Shown: positions 5,659-7,462 of the stretch, piece after piece
Layout: each line of letters begins with the position of its first letter
How positions within the stretch are numbered: the first letter of the stretch is position 1
Assembly (NCBI GenBank): GCA_035719045.1
Contig: DASTGO010000380.1
Location: 1-7,462, forward strand
DNA from: DASTGO01 sp035719045
Lineage (GTDB): Bacteria > Actinomycetota > Actinomycetes > Actinomycetales > Kineosporiaceae
Reading direction: 5' to 3'
DNA: 7,462 nucleotides
Position numbers and translations under genes: made by a program
The notes under the pieces: model-generated
The model's input: the letters and a program-made list of their open reading frames with translations, nothing else
Told to the model about the DNA's origin: nothing
The model's database searches: none

Positions 5659-5922
5659 GTGAGTCCTGCCTTGAGCGCCCTGGTCGCGCGGAACATCCGT
5701 GCTGAGCGCTCCCGGGTCGGTATGACGCAGGACCAACTAGCCGAACGTCTGGGCCTCACCAGGAGCGCCGTAAGCCTCTGGGAGCGCGGTCAGCGTGAAC
5801 CGGGCCTTGACTACCTGGTGCCGATCTGTCAGGCGCTGGGGATCGACCTGGCCGACCTGTTCCGTGGCGCCTCTGCCAATGACCTGGCAACCCTCGGCCT
5901 ACGGGACGTCAGAGCCCGGTAG
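5659..5922 (+). CDS. Xre/Cro-CI family helix-turn-helix transcriptional regulator
   Basis: An 87-residue protein. The start is GTG 5659, with GGTGGAG at 5650-5656; ATG 5648 is out of frame. Almost the whole length is one HTH_3 (Cro/C1) domain: RNIRAERSRVGMTQDQLAERL (11-31) covers helices 1-2. TRSAVSLWERGQREPGLDYL (34-53) contains the recognition helix and the conserved WERGxREP turn. CQALGIDLADLF (57-68) is the family's fifth helix. There is no C-terminal effector domain, so it probably binds DNA as a dimer, repressing its own promoter and perhaps the divergent 66-residue gene. By hand count 21 of 87 codons end in A or T, more than in the neighbouring core-like genes. The gene is followed by 254 bases without a confident gene before the convergent methyltransferase. 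Confidence 0.92.
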   Translation: MSPALSALVARNIRAERSRVGMTQDQLAERLGLTRSAVSLWERGQREPGLDYLVPICQALGIDLADLFRGASANDLATLGLRDVRAR

Positions 5923-6079
5923 GACTTGAGCATCGGGCAGGCACTGGGCCTCTCGCGTACCGTCGTTCGGCACACTGGCCGTGTCGACGGCGTGTCGCGC
6001 CGATTCGGGTCCGATGTGACGAATGACGGCCCGGTGCCACCCTCGGCACAGCCGCCGTCCACCAGTCCCGGCCACCACC

Positions 6080-6139
6080 GGGCGCGCTGGCACATGGTGC
6101 CCGGGATGCGGGCGCGGTGGCACATGGTGCCCCTGCAGG
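6080..6139. repeat. Repeat pair 1: two 30-bp units with GGCAC-ATG-GTGCCC core
   Basis: Two head-to-tail 30-bp units (6080-6109, 6110-6139). The cores GGCACATGGTGCCC lie at 6089-6102 and 6119-6132. The nine bases before each core, GGGCGCGCT and GGGCGCGGT, differ at one position. GGCAC and GTGCC are complementary, giving a 5-bp stem with a 3-base ATG centre. The pair sits between the convergent HTH gene and methyltransferase gene, so hairpin-type termination is one possible role. A related pair lies on the other side of the methyltransferase (7321-7380). Confidence 0.75.
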
Positions 6140-6160
6140 GTGACCCGGCTGTGCAGGGTG
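6134..6160. repeat. Short direct repeat TGCAGGGTG
   Basis: TGCAGGGTG occurs at 6134-6142 and 6152-6160, an 18-bp period, between repeat pair 1 and the methyltransferase stop codon. It may be remnant tandem duplication; no function is suggested. Confidence 0.4.
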
Positions 6161-6176
6161 GCGGGGCGGGCCGGGG

Positions 6177-7025
6177 TCAGCGCTGGGGGAGCCGCCCGAC
6201 CGCGCCGTAGGCGGACACCTCGGCGGCGGAGGGCCGCGGCTCCGGCTCGCTCTCGGCCCGCCAGTGCGCGATCGAGGTGATCCCCGGCTCGACGAGTTCC
6301 ACCCCCTCGAAGAACTGGGCGAACTCGTCCTTGCTGCGGAACTGGAAGCTCGGGTCGTTGGCGCCGGCCTCCTCGGCCTGGCCCGGTGCCATGAAGTCGT
6401 GCGTGGCGTGGGAGACCGCCAGGAAGCTGCCCGCCGGCAGCGCGTCGAGCAGCTGGCGGACGATGTCGAACGGTCGGGTCTCGTCCCGCAGGAAGTGCAG
6501 GATGGCGATCAGCATCAGGCCGACGGGCTGGGTCAGGTCCAGGGTCGCGGTGAGGGCAGGGTCGCCGAGGATGGACTCCGGTTCGCGCAGGTCGGCGTCG
6601 AGGTAGGCGATCTTGCCGCCCTGTCCGCGCAGCAGGGCCCGGGCGTGCACCAGGACGATCGGGTCGTTGTCGACGTAGACCACCCGCGACTCCGGGGCGA
6701 TCGACTGCGCGACCTCGTGGGTGTTGTTCGCCGCGGGAATTCCGGTCCCGATGTCCAGGAACTGGCGCACGCCCGCCTCGCGCGCCAGATAGCTGACCGC
6801 GCGACTGAGGAACCGCCGGTTCTCCAGCGCCGACAGCCGGATCGTCGGGATCACCTGGGCGATGGCGTCCCCGGAGGCCCGGTCGGCCGCGAAGTTGTCC
6901 TTGCCGCCGAGCCAGTAGTTGTACCGCCGCGCCGGATGCGACACCGAGGTGTCGAAGGACAGGTGCTCGTGATCCTCCGCCGGGGCAGTCGGCGACAGCA
7001 GGCGGTCCTGGTCCGGCGAGCCCAT
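6177..7025 (-). CDS. SAM-dependent methyltransferase, DUF574 (Methyltransf_19) family
   Basis: A 282-residue protein, the usual length for this actinomycete family. The family N-terminal signature PARRYNYWLGGKDNFAADR is at 31-49. SAM-binding motif I is FLDIGTGIPAANNTHEVAQ (89-107), followed by VVYVDNDPIVLVHARALL (115-132) with the acidic ribose contact and AYLDADLREP (140-149). Later LMLIAILHFLRD (170-181) and GSFLAVSHATHD (199-210) complete the Rossmann core. Streptomycetes often carry many paralogs; substrates are largely unknown, so the methyl acceptor cannot be named. The start at 7025 follows AAAGGGG on the minus strand at about 8 bases. An inverted repeat, GGTGGTC-N5-GACCACC, lies 20-38 bases upstream. 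Two similar repeat pairs bracket the gene, which suggests a mobile or duplicated cassette, though no transposase is present. Confidence 0.94.
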   Translation of the reverse strand: MGSPDQDRLLSPTAPAEDHEHLSFDTSVSHPARRYNYWLGGKDNFAADRASGDAIAQVIPTIRLSALENRRFLSRAVSYLAREAGVRQFLDIGTGIPAANNTHEVAQSIAPESRVVYVDNDPIVLVHARALLRGQGGKIAYLDADLREPESILGDPALTATLDLTQPVGLMLIAILHFLRDETRPFDIVRQLLDALPAGSFLAVSHATHDFMAPGQAEEAGANDPSFQFRSKDEFAQFFEGVELVEPGITSIAHWRAESEPEPRPSAAEVSAYGAVGRLPQR

Positions 7026-7044
7026 GGCATGACCCCTTTCACCC

Positions 7045-7063
7045 GGTGGTCGCCCTGACCACC
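7045..7063. promoter_or_regulatory. Perfect inverted repeat upstream of the methyltransferase gene
   Basis: GGTGGTC (7045-7051) and GACCACC (7057-7063) are perfect 7-bp complements around GCCCT. The element begins 20 bases upstream of the methyltransferase ATG on the minus strand, just outside its ribosome binding site. It suits a repressor operator or a leader hairpin that limits translation. Confidence 0.45.
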
Positions 7064-7157
7064 CCGTTCGTCCTGATGGAGCATTGTGGCGCCAATGGCT
7101 GATCTGGGTGGTGCTGATCGGGGATCCCAGCTCGGCCGATTGTCTCTTGGATCACTT

Positions 7158-7187
7158 TCGCCCGGCGATCAGGTGTTCGGCGGGCGA
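7158..7187. repeat. Inverted repeat TCGCCCG / CGGGCGA
   Basis: TCGCCCG (7158-7164) and CGGGCGA (7181-7187) are 7-bp perfect complements with a 16-base loop. In sequence this GC-rich such a repeat may arise by chance, so the call is weak. Confidence 0.25.
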
Positions 7188-7320
7188 CCCTCGGGCCGTG
7201 GGGGCGTCCCCGGACGGCCGGACACCGCTGTCGTCTCCCGTGTCGCTGCCGCTCCGGGCCGGGGTTGCCCCTCCGGACAGATTGGGAGGGTCTGAGTGGA
7301 AGATCACTCCCGCCCCGGAT

Positions 7321-7380
7321 GGCCGCGATGGCACATCGTGCCCGGAAAACGGGCGCAAGGGCACATCGTGCCCGGGCCCG
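7321..7380. repeat. Repeat pair 2: two 30-bp units with GGCAC-ATC-GTGCCC core
   Basis: Two head-to-tail 30-bp units (7321-7350, 7351-7380) in the same orientation as pair 1. The cores GGCACATCGTGCCC lie at 7330-7343 and 7360-7373. Both cores here have ATC at the centre, where both of pair 1 have ATG. In the second unit the stem extends to 6 bp (GGGCAC / GTGCCC). The flanks are more diverged than in pair 1 (GGCCGCGAT and GGGCGCAAG). The pair starts 296 bases upstream of the methyltransferase start. Confidence 0.75.
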
Positions 7381-7385
7381 GGAGC

Positions 7386-7404
7386 GGGCGGGCGGGCGGG
7401 AGGG
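7386..7404 (+). other. G-quadruplex-type tract
   Basis: GGGCGGGCGGGCGGGAGGG has five runs of three G separated by single bases, the strongest class of parallel G-quadruplex motif. It lies directly downstream of repeat pair 2 on the plus strand. Whether it folds in the cell cannot be seen from sequence; GC-rich genomes contain many such tracts. Confidence 0.6.
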
Positions 7405-7421
7405 ATCGGACAGGTGGGAGG

Positions 7422-7462
7422 GGACGCCCGGGCGGGAGGGGGTGGACGCCCGGGCGGGAGGG
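7422..7462. repeat. 22-bp tandem repeat running off the window edge
   Basis: The 19-mer GGACGCCCGGGCGGGAGGG occurs at 7422-7440 and again, identical, at 7444-7462, separated by GGT, giving a 22-bp period. The second copy ends exactly at the window edge, so the array may continue. Its GGGCGGG-AGGG half is also G-quadruplex-prone. Confidence 0.7.

Larger units (their letters stand above)
7026..7462. other. 437-bp stretch without a confident gene
   Basis: This region upstream of the methyltransferase holds the inverted repeats at 7045-7063 and 7158-7187, repeat pair 2, a G-quadruplex-type tract and the 22-bp tandem repeat described separately. One weak coding candidate is a GTG at 7296 preceded by GGGAGGG at 5 bases; its frame stays open to the window end but is low-complexity Gly/Arg/Pro. 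I do not call it as a gene. No clear -10/-35 pair for the methyltransferase was found. Confidence 0.5.

Noticed and set aside
5469..5759. A longer form of the 66-residue minus-strand protein starting at 5759
   Set aside because: The extension overlaps the HTH gene and its upstream region, is Arg/Ser-rich, and has no ribosome binding site, while ATG 5468 has AGGAGG in place.
5923..6176. A plus-strand gene of about 94 residues from a TTG at 5926
   Set aside because: There is no ribosome binding site and the composition is Pro/Gly/Arg-rich. The only notable part is the repeat-derived decapeptide, reported as a finding instead.
6264..7058. A 264-residue plus-strand open frame across the methyltransferase
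   Set aside because: It is the complement of a clear DUF574-type methyltransferase; the composition is that of a shadow frame.
6080..7380. CRISPR array
   Set aside because: The conserved part of each unit is about 23 bases with only about 7 bases between units, copies come as isolated pairs over 1.2 kb apart, and no cas gene is present.
7386..7462. Origin of replication or telomere-like end
   Set aside because: The G-rich repeats lack DnaA-box sequences, and the palindrome series typical of streptomycete chromosome ends is not seen.
1..7462. tRNA, rRNA, insertion sequence or integrase
   Set aside because: No cloverleaf-like segment, rRNA-like sequence, transposase or recombinase motif was found on either strand by eye.

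Overview
The window is very GC-rich, with gene sequence packed tightly and strong G/C bias at codon third positions. Together with a lipoprotein pair, a type III polyketide synthase and a DUF574-type SAM methyltransferase, this points to a filamentous actinomycete such as Streptomyces, Kitasatospora or a close relative. The species cannot be told from the sequence alone.

Layout. (i) 2-1300: the 3' end of one secreted or lipoprotein gene, followed 24 bases later by a full-length lipoprotein paralog. (ii) 1476-2771: a 431-residue protein of unknown function, with an inverted repeat in its upstream region. (iii) 2919-3347: a small four-helix membrane protein resembling DUF6220. (iv) 3372-4035: an overlapping two-gene unit of the MntA/HepT (MNT/HEPN) toxin-antitoxin type. 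Its HepT carries Arg where the family has the catalytic His. (v) 4110-5222: a complete type III polyketide synthase with an intact Cys-His-Asn triad. (vi) 5268-5922: a divergent pair made of a 66-residue orphan protein on the minus strand and an 87-residue Xre-type HTH regulator on the plus strand. The 190 bases between them are rich in repeats. (vii) 6177-7025: a DUF574-type SAM-dependent methyltransferase on the minus strand. (viii) 7026-7462: no confident gene, but inverted repeats, repeat copies, a G-quadruplex-type tract and a 22-bp tandem repeat running off the edge.

The most unusual structure is a short repeat family. Its core is GGCAC-AT(G/C)-GTGCCC inside a 30-bp unit. It occurs as two head-to-tail pairs, both in the same orientation and both with exactly 30-bp spacing, and the pairs bracket the methyltransferase gene. 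All four copies could also be read as a decapeptide in one plus-strand frame. I do not recognise this element.

Working together. Little in the window argues for one pathway. The clearest functional units are the MntA/HepT pair, whose genes overlap by 11 bp, and the divergent HTH/66-residue pair, which probably shares one control region. Both the MntA/HepT pair and the HTH gene use clearly more A/T-ending codons than the lipoprotein gene I compared, which suggests later acquisition into a core-like background. The polyketide synthase has no tailoring enzyme beside it here.
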